Shown in pieces: positions 1-6,449 of a stretch of DNA of 64,000 nt (its first letter is position 1; every line of letters starts with the position of its first letter). The notes beneath the pieces were generated by a model, which did no database searches, had not been told where the DNA came from, and saw only the letters and a program-made list of their open reading frames with translations. Source of the DNA: Lachnospiraceae bacterium UBA7160 (GTDB lineage: Bacteria; Bacillota; Clostridia; Lachnospirales; Lachnospiraceae); assembly GCA_002491565.1 (NCBI GenBank), contig DKWE01000060.1, forward strand, positions 11,179-75,178. Reading direction: 5' to 3'. The position numbers and the translations under genes were made by a program.

Positions 1-1
1 G

Positions 2-220
2 GTGCTGGAGATTGCGGACAAGATTACCGCTGTCTGTCAGGAGCCGCTTTGCTTTGAGACCATCCTGCAGAGGCTATTCACCGACTATGGGCTGACAATG
101 AACTTTGAGCAATATGTTCTGGTAGGCAGTACCGTCCGCTCGTATCTTGCATGGCTGAAGGATAACGGCAGGTTGAACAGCCTGTTTGAAAACAATATGC
201 TGCTCTGGCGGCGGGTGTAG
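2..220 (+). CDS. C-terminal end of a probable MBL-fold metallo-hydrolase (partial)
   Basis: The frame is open at the left edge and ends at 218-220, so only the last 73 or so residues are present. The fragment is a helical tail with the pattern FEQYVLVGSTVRSYLAWL, which resembles the helical C-terminal extension of MBL-fold hydrolases of Lachnospiraceae as I remember it. The metal-binding HxHxDH region would lie upstream of the window, so the assignment rests on the tail alone and the catalytic part cannot be checked. The codons are more GC-rich than those of the following genes, so this gene probably belongs to the core chromosome and marks the left border of the AT-rich segment. Confidence 0.4.
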   Translation: MLEIADKITAVCQEPLCFETILQRLFTDYGLTMNFEQYVLVGSTVRSYLAWLKDNGRLNSLFENNMLLWRRV

Positions 221-365
221 GCTCTTTTTTACTGTTTGGAAAACACTCTGTTCTATTTATTTTGTATGGTTGCTAAATTCGGAATACGGTATAGAAACTG
301 CTGAACATATTATTGATACGATTAAATTTTTATTACTAAAAAAGAGTAAGCGGGGAGAATTTCAG

Positions 366-1151
366 ATGTACAAACATCATGAAGAATCAATAAAAAATAT
401 GATTGATTATTTTAAAAAGCAAGGTGCAGTGGCACTCATTCTTGGCGGCTCTGTGGCGAAGGGAACGGAACGGGCGGATTCAGACCTGGATGGTATGGTC
501 ATTTTAACAGAAGAAGATTATGAAACGAAGGAAAAGAACAAAGCAACAACAGAAACGGTGAATGGCTTATGCACATATGAAGGTGGATATTTTGACATTA
601 AATATATGACAAAGGACTATCTGAAAGAATTGGCAGAAAAGGGGAGTGAACCGGCGAGAAATGCTTTTTTGAAAGCGAAAATATTGTTCAGTAGTGATTC
701 AGAAATAGAAAAGATATTACCTGAGATTCCAGTTTTTCAAAAGGGAGAAAAAGAAGAAAAACTATTGTCATTTTATTCAGATTTTTGGCTGAATTATTAT
801 TACTTTTTGAAATGCTGTTCTCCTGAAGGATATATGAGGATGCATACAATTGCTGAGATTATATATAGTTTATATCGTATCATACTTCAAGAAAATGAAA
901 TATTATTTGATTGTAATAGACGCCTTGAGGAACAGGTAAAAGCAATTTCGAAAGATACGGCAGATTGGGTAGAGTTGGCAGGAGTGTTAGAAGTATCTCA
1001 GGATATGCAGGACGCAGATGCATTCGTTGAAAAGTTTTTGCAGATTACAACATATGTGCCACCTGTGGACTTAAATGAGGTCTTTACAACTTATTCAAAA
1101 GATTTTCAAGAATGGTGGAGAGTTCCGAGACCTAATATAAATGAGTGGTAA
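366..1151 (+). CDS. Nucleotidyltransferase-domain protein
   Basis: A 261-residue protein with the minimal nucleotidyltransferase signature near its N-terminus: GGSVAKGTERADSDLD (about residues 26-41). This is the GS-x(9-12)-DxD metal and nucleotide site of the Pol-beta superfamily (KNTase, MNT and aminoglycoside adenylyltransferase type). The frame is open from 186, but the ATG at 366 is preceded by GGGGAG at 352-357, so I take that start. The rest is helical with Tyr/Phe-rich patches and could be an all-alpha HEPN-like or substrate-binding domain. Whether the target is a small molecule such as an antibiotic or a protein cannot be told. Codon use is much more AT-rich than in the main chromosome genes of this window, which suggests acquisition by transfer. 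Confidence 0.65.
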   Translation: MYKHHEESIKNMIDYFKKQGAVALILGGSVAKGTERADSDLDGMVILTEEDYETKEKNKATTETVNGLCTYEGGYFDIKYMTKDYLKELAEKGSEPARNAFLKAKILFSSDSEIEKILPEIPVFQKGEKEEKLLSFYSDFWLNYYYFLKCCSPEGYMRMHTIAEIIYSLYRIILQENEILFDCNRRLEEQVKAISKDTADWVELAGVLEVSQDMQDADAFVEKFLQITTYVPPVDLNEVFTTYSKDFQEWWRVPRPNINEW

Positions 1152-1365
1152 ATGTTATTGTTCTCTGGCTGTGCAGAACAAGATTGTTTGTAAATAAAAT
1201 TGAGGTTGCAAAGACGGTAGAATATAGGTATCATATGACAGAGAGCAAAGAAAGGAGCGGCTTATATATGAGAAGAAGATATGTTATTGCTCAGTAGTCT
1301 GAGCTTAAAATAAAATGAATAGTTAAGCTCGGATGAATCCCCGGAGAAGATATAGGAGGATCATA

Positions 1366-1662
1366 ATGAGCTATGTAAAGGCAGATGAGATTCTGCCACG
1401 CGAATTAATAGAAGCTATTCAGCAATATGTCAGTGGGAAAAGTATATATATTCCATGCAAAGAGAAAAAGGATTGGGGCAGCCAAACTAAAACAAAGCAA
1501 TACTATGAATTAAGAAACGATGAAATATGTCAGAAACATATGAGTGGAGTTTCCATAGCAAGCCTTGCAGAAGAGTATTCCTTATCTCCAAAGAGCATCC
1601 AAAGAATCATAAGAACAAGTAATGATATGACGGATTCAGGAAGATGCAATCAGATACAATAA
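1366..1662 (+). CDS. CD3324 family protein (putative DNA-binding)
   Basis: A 98-residue protein starting MSYVKADEILPRELI, followed by a short IQQYVSGKSIYIPCKE strand region. This opening is characteristic of the small clostridial family named after C. difficile CD3324. The C-terminal half (about residues 58-90) has a helix-turn-helix look: SGVSIASLAEEYSLSPKSIQRII, as in resolvase- or sigma-like recognition helices. I infer a small transcriptional regulator; I know of no experimental role for the family. The ATG at 1366 follows a perfect AGGAGG at 1354-1359, so the open frame from 1333 is not used. The 3' end overlaps the next gene by 19 bp. Upstream, an 8-bp inverted repeat (1301-1308 and 1323-1330) could form a hairpin just before the ribosome binding site. 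Confidence 0.75.
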   Translation: MSYVKADEILPRELIEAIQQYVSGKSIYIPCKEKKDWGSQTKTKQYYELRNDEICQKHMSGVSIASLAEEYSLSPKSIQRIIRTSNDMTDSGRCNQIQ

Positions 1663-1940
1663 AAGTATATCATCGCTGTGGAGGGTGCGGGAAAAAGCAG
1701 GTATTCATAAATACAGGTAAGTTCCGAGTGAATGCGAACGGAGACCGTATTGATGTTTGGCTTATATACAGATGTAAGAAATGTAAGCATTCATGGAACC
1801 TTGCCATTTATGAAAGGAAAAAGCTTGCAAAAATTACGCCGGAGGAATACAGGCTTTTCATGGAAAATGATTCGGAACTGGCTGATAAATATGGAAATGA
1901 TATAGCTTTTTTGAAAAGAAATAGTGCTGAATTTAAGTAA
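1644..1940 (+). CDS. DUF1062-type zinc-ribbon protein, short
   Basis: A 98-residue protein with two cysteine pairs, CGGCGKK (residues about 12-18) and YRCKKCKHSWN (about 42-52), framing FRVNANGDRIDVWLIY, which matches the conserved core of DUF1062. Members I know of are about twice as long, so the C-terminal half appears to be missing. It overlaps the stop of the CD3324-family gene, so the two are likely translationally coupled. A strong hairpin terminator follows at once. The function of DUF1062 is unknown; a zinc-ribbon nucleic-acid-binding role is inference only. Codons are AT-rich, like the neighbours. Confidence 0.7.
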   Translation: MQSDTIKVYHRCGGCGKKQVFINTGKFRVNANGDRIDVWLIYRCKKCKHSWNLAIYERKKLAKITPEEYRLFMENDSELADKYGNDIAFLKRNSAEFK

Positions 1941-1943
1941 GAC

Positions 1944-1976
1944 AGGCCGGAGTGGCGATCATCTCCGGCTTTATTT
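1944..1976 (+). terminator. Intrinsic terminator after the DUF1062 gene
   Basis: The stem GCCGGAG (1946-1952) pairs with CTCCGGC (1963-1969), with flanking A-T/G-T extension, and is followed by TTTATTTT. It lies just after the stop codon at 1940. Confidence 0.75.
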
Positions 1977-2071
1977 TATATAGAGGGAGGATTTAGTGGA
2001 AAGAGTCCGTTCTCTATGATATATTTGCAATATGGGCGAAGATGCAAATAAGAACTAATGGAGGAAAAACT

Positions 2072-2596
2072 ATGCTGCAATTGATAAAGCGATGTCCAGA
2101 ATACGCATCAGGCTATAAAGAATATTGCCAGGAATTATACGATAATAATGTTGTTTATTTTAGACCTTCAAATCCAGATATGATTGATGAAGAGTGGTTT
2201 TCACGCACAAAATCCTGGTATGACAAAAAAGAAAAAGGGTTAATAAAAGGGCAGTCTCCCAGCTTTCATTATTGGGCAGTAGATGATGGCAGGTTTATTG
2301 GTGAGTTCCAACTCAGGACGGAATTTACGGAGAATGTGATGTTTGATATTGGTAGTATAGGTTATGCAGTAAGAGTTTCAGAATGGGGAAAAGGATATGG
2401 AACTGAAATAATTCGTCAGGGGCTGAAACTTGCAAAAAAGCATGGAATGGAAAAGGTACTATTTACCGTCAATGATGAGAATACGATATCAATACATGTA
2501 TGCGAAAAGATGGGAGGGAAGTTAATGGATACAATTGAAGCATTTAATGACGCAGAAGGGCACCATTTATTGAGACGTTATTGGATTACGTTGTGA
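2072..2596 (+). CDS. GNAT family N-acetyltransferase
   Basis: A 174-residue protein with the GNAT acetyl-CoA signature EWGKGYGTEIIRQGLKLAKK (about residues 108-127), preceded by the beta4 strand IGSIGYAVR. It ends with the usual NxxSIHVCEKMGGKL segment and a terminal strand LLRRYWI. It should transfer an acetyl group from acetyl-CoA to an amine on an unknown acceptor. Closest in style to the RimJ/RimL-like stand-alone enzymes often annotated in Clostridia. The ATG at 2072 is preceded by GGAGG at 2060-2064, better than the upstream ATG at 2042. AT-rich codons place it in the same acquired block as its neighbours. Confidence 0.85.
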   Translation: MLQLIKRCPEYASGYKEYCQELYDNNVVYFRPSNPDMIDEEWFSRTKSWYDKKEKGLIKGQSPSFHYWAVDDGRFIGEFQLRTEFTENVMFDIGSIGYAVRVSEWGKGYGTEIIRQGLKLAKKHGMEKVLFTVNDENTISIHVCEKMGGKLMDTIEAFNDAEGHHLLRRYWITL

Positions 2597-2611
2597 CAGA
2601 CAACTTAGCGA

Positions 2612-2769
2612 ATGAAAGAAAAGGCATTAGAGAAAGCAATGCTTGAAATTGATTATCATGCAATCAACACTTTTGAGTATATGCTACCTGATGGAAAAAA
2701 ATTGGTGCAAATGACAAGCCATTGTTGCTGGAATTAATAGCGGAGAATGCAAAGCAGTGCGGAAAATAG
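2612..2769 (+). pseudogene. Frameshifted remnant of a small gene
   Basis: An ATG at 2612 opens a frame reading MKEKALEKAMLEIDYHAINT and on to LPDGKK, then leaves any plausible frame at a run of seven A residues (2695-2701). One extra A would join it to the frame IGANDKPLLLELIAENAKQCGK ending at the TAG 2767-2769. The combined product would be about 52 residues with a natural-looking end. I do not recognise the family. This may be a genuine decayed gene or an assembly error in the homopolymer. Confidence 0.4.
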
Positions 2770-2787
2770 TATGCATGATGTCAAAAG

Positions 2788-2812
2788 AAAACGCCCTGAC
2801 TACGGGCGTTTT
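2788..2812. terminator. Bidirectional hairpin terminator
   Basis: The perfect 9-bp stem AAAACGCCC (2788-2796) / GGGCGTTTT (2804-2812) has a 7-nt loop and A/T-rich flanks on both sides. It lies between the rightward accessory genes and the leftward redox gene, so it can stop transcription from either side. Confidence 0.75.
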
Positions 2813-2888
2813 CGCATACTTATAAAACGATAGCTTATTGTATCCATTTGCTTGCCGACGGCAGTGGTGGTTTCGATGAATGGCGGTA

Positions 2889-4835
2889 TCAGTTGCCGGA
2901 CGCTTCTGAAATCAGCGACTCCAGCAGCTCATAGGTAACAGAGCCTACTTTGTTATAGGTGACAACGCCGTTGGCATCCAGGACAATCGTCTGGGGTAGC
3001 ATGGTGGAACCGCCGTAAGCGGTGATGATATCGCTGTCGTCCAGGGCGAATGGGATCGTGTACTCTTTATCCGCCAGGTAGGCGTCCACATCGTCTGTGA
3101 CCAAGCTGGAGTGGATCGCGACTATCTCAACATCCGGATAGTTCTCATGAATCTTCTGGAAGTGCGGCAGCTCTGCCACGCATGGCGTACACCAGGTCGC
3201 CCAGAAATTGATGACAGTGACCTTGCCCTTCGTATCTGCAAGGTTGAAGGTTCCGCCTCCATAGATAGGAGCCTGAAAATCCGGGGCAAGCATGCCGGGT
3301 TCGTTTCCGGTCGGCAGATCTTGCGAGGGGGCAGCCTGTGCCGAAGCAGTATTGTCCGGCTTCTTGCCGGAAGACGGCAGGTCAGAGGTATCATTCTTAT
3401 CAGAAGAATCATTTTGCGCCGTATCTTTATCGGAAGAAGCAGTGCCCTGAGCTGGTTTCTGAGTTCCGCTGTCACTGCCAGCTGACGGAGCCTGCTGATC
3501 GTTGCCGGAACCAGCTGCATTCTGGGAAGCCTTGCCATCAGAATCAGCTACATTCTGGGAAGCCCTGCCATCAGAACCAGTTACATTCTGGGAAGCTTTG
3601 TCACCAGAATTGACCGCGTTCTGTGGATTCTTGCTGTCAGAACAGGTTGTATTCTGTGATTTCTCCTTGTCGGCGTTTGCCGTCTCCTGAGGGTCGCTGT
3701 TGCTGGTCACTGACGTTTCCTTTGCATCATCCGCCTCAGTTAATTGCTGAACAGAATCGCTGTCTGTCTCAGATGCTTCCTGCGAGCTCTCGTTGTCTGC
3801 TGCTACAGTCTCCTGCATTGTCTCAGTTTCCGGTGCGGCAGGAGCGTCCGAGGACGGCTTCGGGAAATTGAAATACAGAAGTGCGGCGATCAGCGCTGCG
3901 AGCGCGATGATCCAGGCGATACGGCGGCGCTTGCGAAGCTTCTCTTTATGTGGCGCTTCGGCGGCTTCGTTAGCGCGAAGTGTGATGTTCCCCGCCTTGA
4001 AGGAGATCGCCCCGGTCGGGCAGACGTCGATGCAGCCGCCGCAGTTGATGCATTCATGGTCGCCGACGTGGCGGATATCCATGCCGCAGTGGGCGACACA
4101 TTTGCCGCAGTGGGTGCATTTGGGGGCCTCAACCTTGACTCCGATCAGGTTGAAGCGCGCAAAGAGACCATACAAGGCCCCCAGGGGGCACAGAAACCTG
4201 CAGAATCCGCGATAGATAAAGATGCATGCGGCAACGATGATGACGAGGATCACAAATTTTCGTGTGAACAGGATATTCAGCATTGAAAGTTTTGCTTCAT
4301 TTACCGGGTTCGCGAGCAGGCCGATCGCACCCTCCAGCGTACCAGCCGGGCATATGTATTTACAAAAGGCGGGCAGCGGATAGTGCTGAATAGAGTACCA
4401 CAGGGGTACGATTGTGACAAAGACAACCAGAATCACGTATTTTAAATAGGAAAGAACTCTGGTAATGCGCCCCTTGGGGAGCTTTGGCGTAGGGATCTTG
4501 TGGAGCAGCTCCTGAATGAGTCCGAAGGGACACAGGAAACCGCAGATGGTGCGGCCAAGGATCAGGCCAAAGAGCAGCAGGATGCCGACGATGTAAAAGG
4601 GAGCGCGGTTGCCGCTCGAAGCCAGCGCATTCTGCAGAGCGCCCAGGGGGCAGGCTCCGACTGCCCCGGGACAGGAATAGCAGTTCAGCCCGGGAACACA
4701 GACCGATTTGGTGTTGCCAACATAGATTTCACCTTCGATATAGCCCTTGAGGTTGGCATTGTATAAGAGCGCTGCGTAAAGCTGGATCAGGCGGCGCTTT
4801 GAGGGCAGGTGATTTTTTATCCAATTATTTTTCAT
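2889..4835 (-). CDS. Membrane 4Fe-4S protein fused to a TlpA-like thioredoxin
   Basis: A 648-residue fusion. The first 230 residues are a polytopic membrane module with repeated cysteine clusters (CYSCPGAVGACP, CGFLCPFG, CKYICPAG, CRFLCPLG), as in the NapH/CcoG-type Fer4_5 family. Next come two ferredoxin clusters, CTHCGKCVAHC and CINCGGCIDVCP (about 236-270), and another membrane helix near 310-330. A long Ser/Asp/Gln-rich linker with 11-residue repeats follows. The end (about 510-648) is a thioredoxin-fold TlpA/ResA domain with the redox motif WATWCTPC. I infer electron transfer across the membrane to an external disulfide reductase. The ATG at 4835 sits a few bases after the stop of the upstream gene, so an earlier ATG inside that gene is unlikely. 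It forms an operon with the CXXC-tail gene. Confidence 0.8.
   Translation of the reverse strand: MKNNWIKNHLPSKRRLIQLYAALLYNANLKGYIEGEIYVGNTKSVCVPGLNCYSCPGAVGACPLGALQNALASSGNRAPFYIVGILLLFGLILGRTICGFLCPFGLIQELLHKIPTPKLPKGRITRVLSYLKYVILVVFVTIVPLWYSIQHYPLPAFCKYICPAGTLEGAIGLLANPVNEAKLSMLNILFTRKFVILVIIVAACIFIYRGFCRFLCPLGALYGLFARFNLIGVKVEAPKCTHCGKCVAHCGMDIRHVGDHECINCGGCIDVCPTGAISFKAGNITLRANEAAEAPHKEKLRKRRRIAWIIALAALIAALLYFNFPKPSSDAPAAPETETMQETVAADNESSQEASETDSDSVQQLTEADDAKETSVTSNSDPQETANADKEKSQNTTCSDSKNPQNAVNSGDKASQNVTGSDGRASQNVADSDGKASQNAAGSGNDQQAPSAGSDSGTQKPAQGTASSDKDTAQNDSSDKNDTSDLPSSGKKPDNTASAQAAPSQDLPTGNEPGMLAPDFQAPIYGGGTFNLADTKGKVTVINFWATWCTPCVAELPHFQKIHENYPDVEIVAIHSSLVTDDVDAYLADKEYTIPFALDDSDIITAYGGSTMLPQTIVLDANGVVTYNKVGSVTYELLESLISEASGN
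3501..3700 (-). repeat. 33-bp coding tandem repeat (11-residue linker repeats)
   Basis: The motif ATTCTGGGAAGCC or close variants recurs at an exact 33-bp spacing (anchor positions near 3521, 3554, 3587, 3620, 3653, with a decayed copy near 3686). It encodes repeats of the type SQNVxxSDGKA in the linker between the ferredoxin part and the thioredoxin domain. Copies diverge toward the N-terminal side. Confidence 0.85.
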
Positions 4836-4839
4836 ATTC

Positions 4840-5919
4840 TTATCCAAGTCCGATACACTCCGTACATATATTGATAGCTTTGACCAGTACATCCCACATG
4901 CCGCCGTTTTGCAGCCCGAGTACGATCAGAATGATAGCAGCTGCGAAAACAAAGATGCGGCAGACGGTAAGAGGGATGCCGATTTTTGTGGTATCTTCAG
5001 CAGAAGTAACGTCAGCGGTGTTTTTTGCGGAAGCCGTATCCGCTGTGGAAGCAATGTTCTTGGCGGAAACTGTCTCCGCCGTGGAAGCGGCGTTCATAGC
5101 GGGAGTCGTACTCGTCGTGTAAACGTCGCTCTTAGCGAAAACTGTATCCGTCGTGGAAACAGTGCTTTTAGCGGAAGCTGTATTCGTCGTGGAAGCGGTG
5201 CTCTTGGCGGAATCCGATTTCTCGTTGGAGGATACTGTGTCAGCTTTTCGCTTAGGGGCAGCTTTGAGCAGGTCAATTTCCTTCTGGATGCTCTTGCCGC
5301 ACAGCCAGGAAGCCAGGCAGGCCGCAGCGAAGCCGAGCGCAGTCCAGGGAGCCACATGGAGCAGCATGCTTCCGATTACCGGTTCCAGGTCCAGACTGGT
5401 GAAATTTTCCTGCTGCAGCAGATACCAGGCGCAGGGGATTGCACAGATGGCAATGAAAATGCCCGCTGCGAGCCGGATCGTCTGTCGGCGGCGCTGCTCG
5501 GCGAGCGCCTCTGCCGGCAGCTTGGCCACTCTGGCGCGCAGCCTGCCAAGAGTATCCTCTGCCATGGGCTTGCTTTTGTGCGTGCGGGAACCATGGGAAG
5601 CAGCATCGCTGGTTCCGGATTTACCGCCGTTAAGATGGCTTCCGCGTGCGTGGGAAATGCTGTATCCACAGGCTGCCTGGAGGATCAGTCCTGCCACAAT
5701 GAGGATCAGGTAAATCGTGAGCACAGGTGTGATTTCAGCCAGCTTCTGGCCGATCACTTCCCGGGAATAGACCTGCTCGATGCGCACGCCGGGAGAACTG
5801 AAATTCTCCGGGCGGTTGCCGGTCTGGTAGATGGAGATTGTCTGACGGCAAAGCAGCAGACAGACCACCACCGTAAACACGGCCAGCGCAAGGCGCAGGA
5901 TGCGTAATGCTTTTGTCAT
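4840..5919 (-). CDS. Membrane protein ending in a CD1871A-like CXXC tail
   Basis: A 359-residue protein. Predicted membrane segments by eye lie near residues 8-25, 65-85, 150-170, 185-205 and 320-340. Between the fourth and fifth is a Thr/Ser/Ala/Lys-rich linker of 12-residue repeats. The last 40 residues, with a helix then AINICTECIGLG, match the small clostridial CD1871A CXXC-motif proteins, which normally stand alone as short membrane peptides beside ferredoxin and redoxin genes. Here that peptide appears as the C-terminal domain of a larger protein. The ATG at 5919 follows AAAGGAGT on the minus strand, so the longer open frame from 5967 is not used. It lies just upstream of the 4Fe-4S/thioredoxin fusion. 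A role in passing electrons or disulfides to that protein is inference. Confidence 0.7.
   Translation of the reverse strand: MTKALRILRLALAVFTVVVCLLLCRQTISIYQTGNRPENFSSPGVRIEQVYSREVIGQKLAEITPVLTIYLILIVAGLILQAACGYSISHARGSHLNGGKSGTSDAASHGSRTHKSKPMAEDTLGRLRARVAKLPAEALAEQRRRQTIRLAAGIFIAICAIPCAWYLLQQENFTSLDLEPVIGSMLLHVAPWTALGFAAACLASWLCGKSIQKEIDLLKAAPKRKADTVSSNEKSDSAKSTASTTNTASAKSTVSTTDTVFAKSDVYTTSTTPAMNAASTAETVSAKNIASTADTASAKNTADVTSAEDTTKIGIPLTVCRIFVFAAAIILIVLGLQNGGMWDVLVKAINICTECIGLG
5009..5224 (-). repeat. 36-bp coding tandem repeat (12-residue linker repeats)
   Basis: The motif GTGGAAGC or a variant recurs every 36 bp on the plus strand (5045, 5081, 5117, 5153, 5189), with a partial copy on the left. 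On the coding strand it gives units like TASAKSTVSTTD. It lies in the linker before the CXXC tail. Confidence 0.85.
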
Positions 5920-6025
5920 GAAAAGACTCCTTTCTTTATTTCCGCGAGCAACGAACCAAGTAGTCATGCTTGCATGGATATTTGGCGGTGCTGTGTGTCG
6001 GTGTTGCTGACCCCCGGTGGGGCTT

Positions 6026-6133
6026 GTTTAGCACCGACCGAGCCGGACGGCGAGACCACACGTTTAGCACCGACCGAGCCGGACGGCGAGACCACACGTT
6101 TAGCACTGACCGAAGCGGAGCGTAGACCAAATA
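6026..6133. repeat. Non-coding 36-bp tandem repeat, three copies
   Basis: GTTTAGCAC begins units at 6026, 6062 and 6098. The first two are identical and contain GACCGAGCCGGACGGCGAGA; the third is diverged (GACCGAAGCGGAGCGTAGA). There are no unique spacers between units, so this is not a CRISPR array. Confidence 0.85.
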
Positions 6134-6191
6134 CCCCGCAGCTCTGCAGCGTTGCAAGTTTGATACCTCGTTGCTTGCAGCGGGGTATTTG
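6128..6191. repeat. Inverted repeat, 12-bp arms
   Basis: CAAATACCCCGC (6128-6139) is the exact reverse complement of GCGGGGTATTTG (6180-6191). Inside it, TTGCAAG and CTTGCA can extend the hairpin. It abuts the last tandem repeat unit. It has no U-tract on the plus strand, so it is more likely a repeat element or mRNA structure than a terminator. Confidence 0.7.
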
Positions 6192-6319
6192 ATTTGCTGC
6201 TTCTCAGTTTGGAAGCATGTTTTCCGCTCTGCCATGACAGAGACGGGCAGATGCAGGAACTGCTATGATTATAGTCTTTTGAGTATAAAATTGCAATAAA
6301 GATGCCGGGGAACTGCGGC

Positions 6320-6348
6320 TTGACACCCGGTATTTTTCAAACTATAAT
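6320..6348 (+). promoter_or_regulatory. Consensus sigma-A promoter for the TlpA-like gene
   Basis: TTGACA (6320-6325), a 17-bp spacer and TATAAT (6343-6348) are a perfect match to the vegetative consensus. The start codon of the downstream gene is about 100 bp away. The -35 box lies inside a small inverted repeat (ATGCCGGG / CCCGGTAT) followed by TTTTT, so a terminator for upstream transcripts may overlap the promoter. Confidence 0.8.
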
Positions 6349-6449
6349 TCAGTTTGTGAGTTTTTCATGCCTGACCAGAGAGGGCTGCAGGTGATGAATT
6401 TGTCTGTTCACTGGGATTAGGCTTTCACAGAAAAAGGAGGATATGCCTT

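Larger units (their letters stand above)
5920..6449. other. 530-bp gene-free region with repeats and a promoter
   Basis: This region separates the leftward CXXC gene from the rightward TlpA-like gene. It holds a three-copy 36-bp tandem repeat (6026-6133), a 12-bp perfect inverted repeat (6128-6139 / 6180-6191) and a consensus promoter (6320-6348). A short open frame on the minus strand (5936-6235) only translates the tandem repeats, has no ribosome binding site of note, and I do not treat it as a gene. Confidence 0.6.

Noticed and set aside
6026..6133. Possible CRISPR array because of the 36-bp period
   Set aside because: The units follow each other without spacers and there are no cas genes.
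5936..6235. Small repeat protein gene on the minus strand
   Set aside because: The frame only translates the tandem repeats (VWSRRPARSVLN) and would overlap the ribosome binding site of the CXXC gene.
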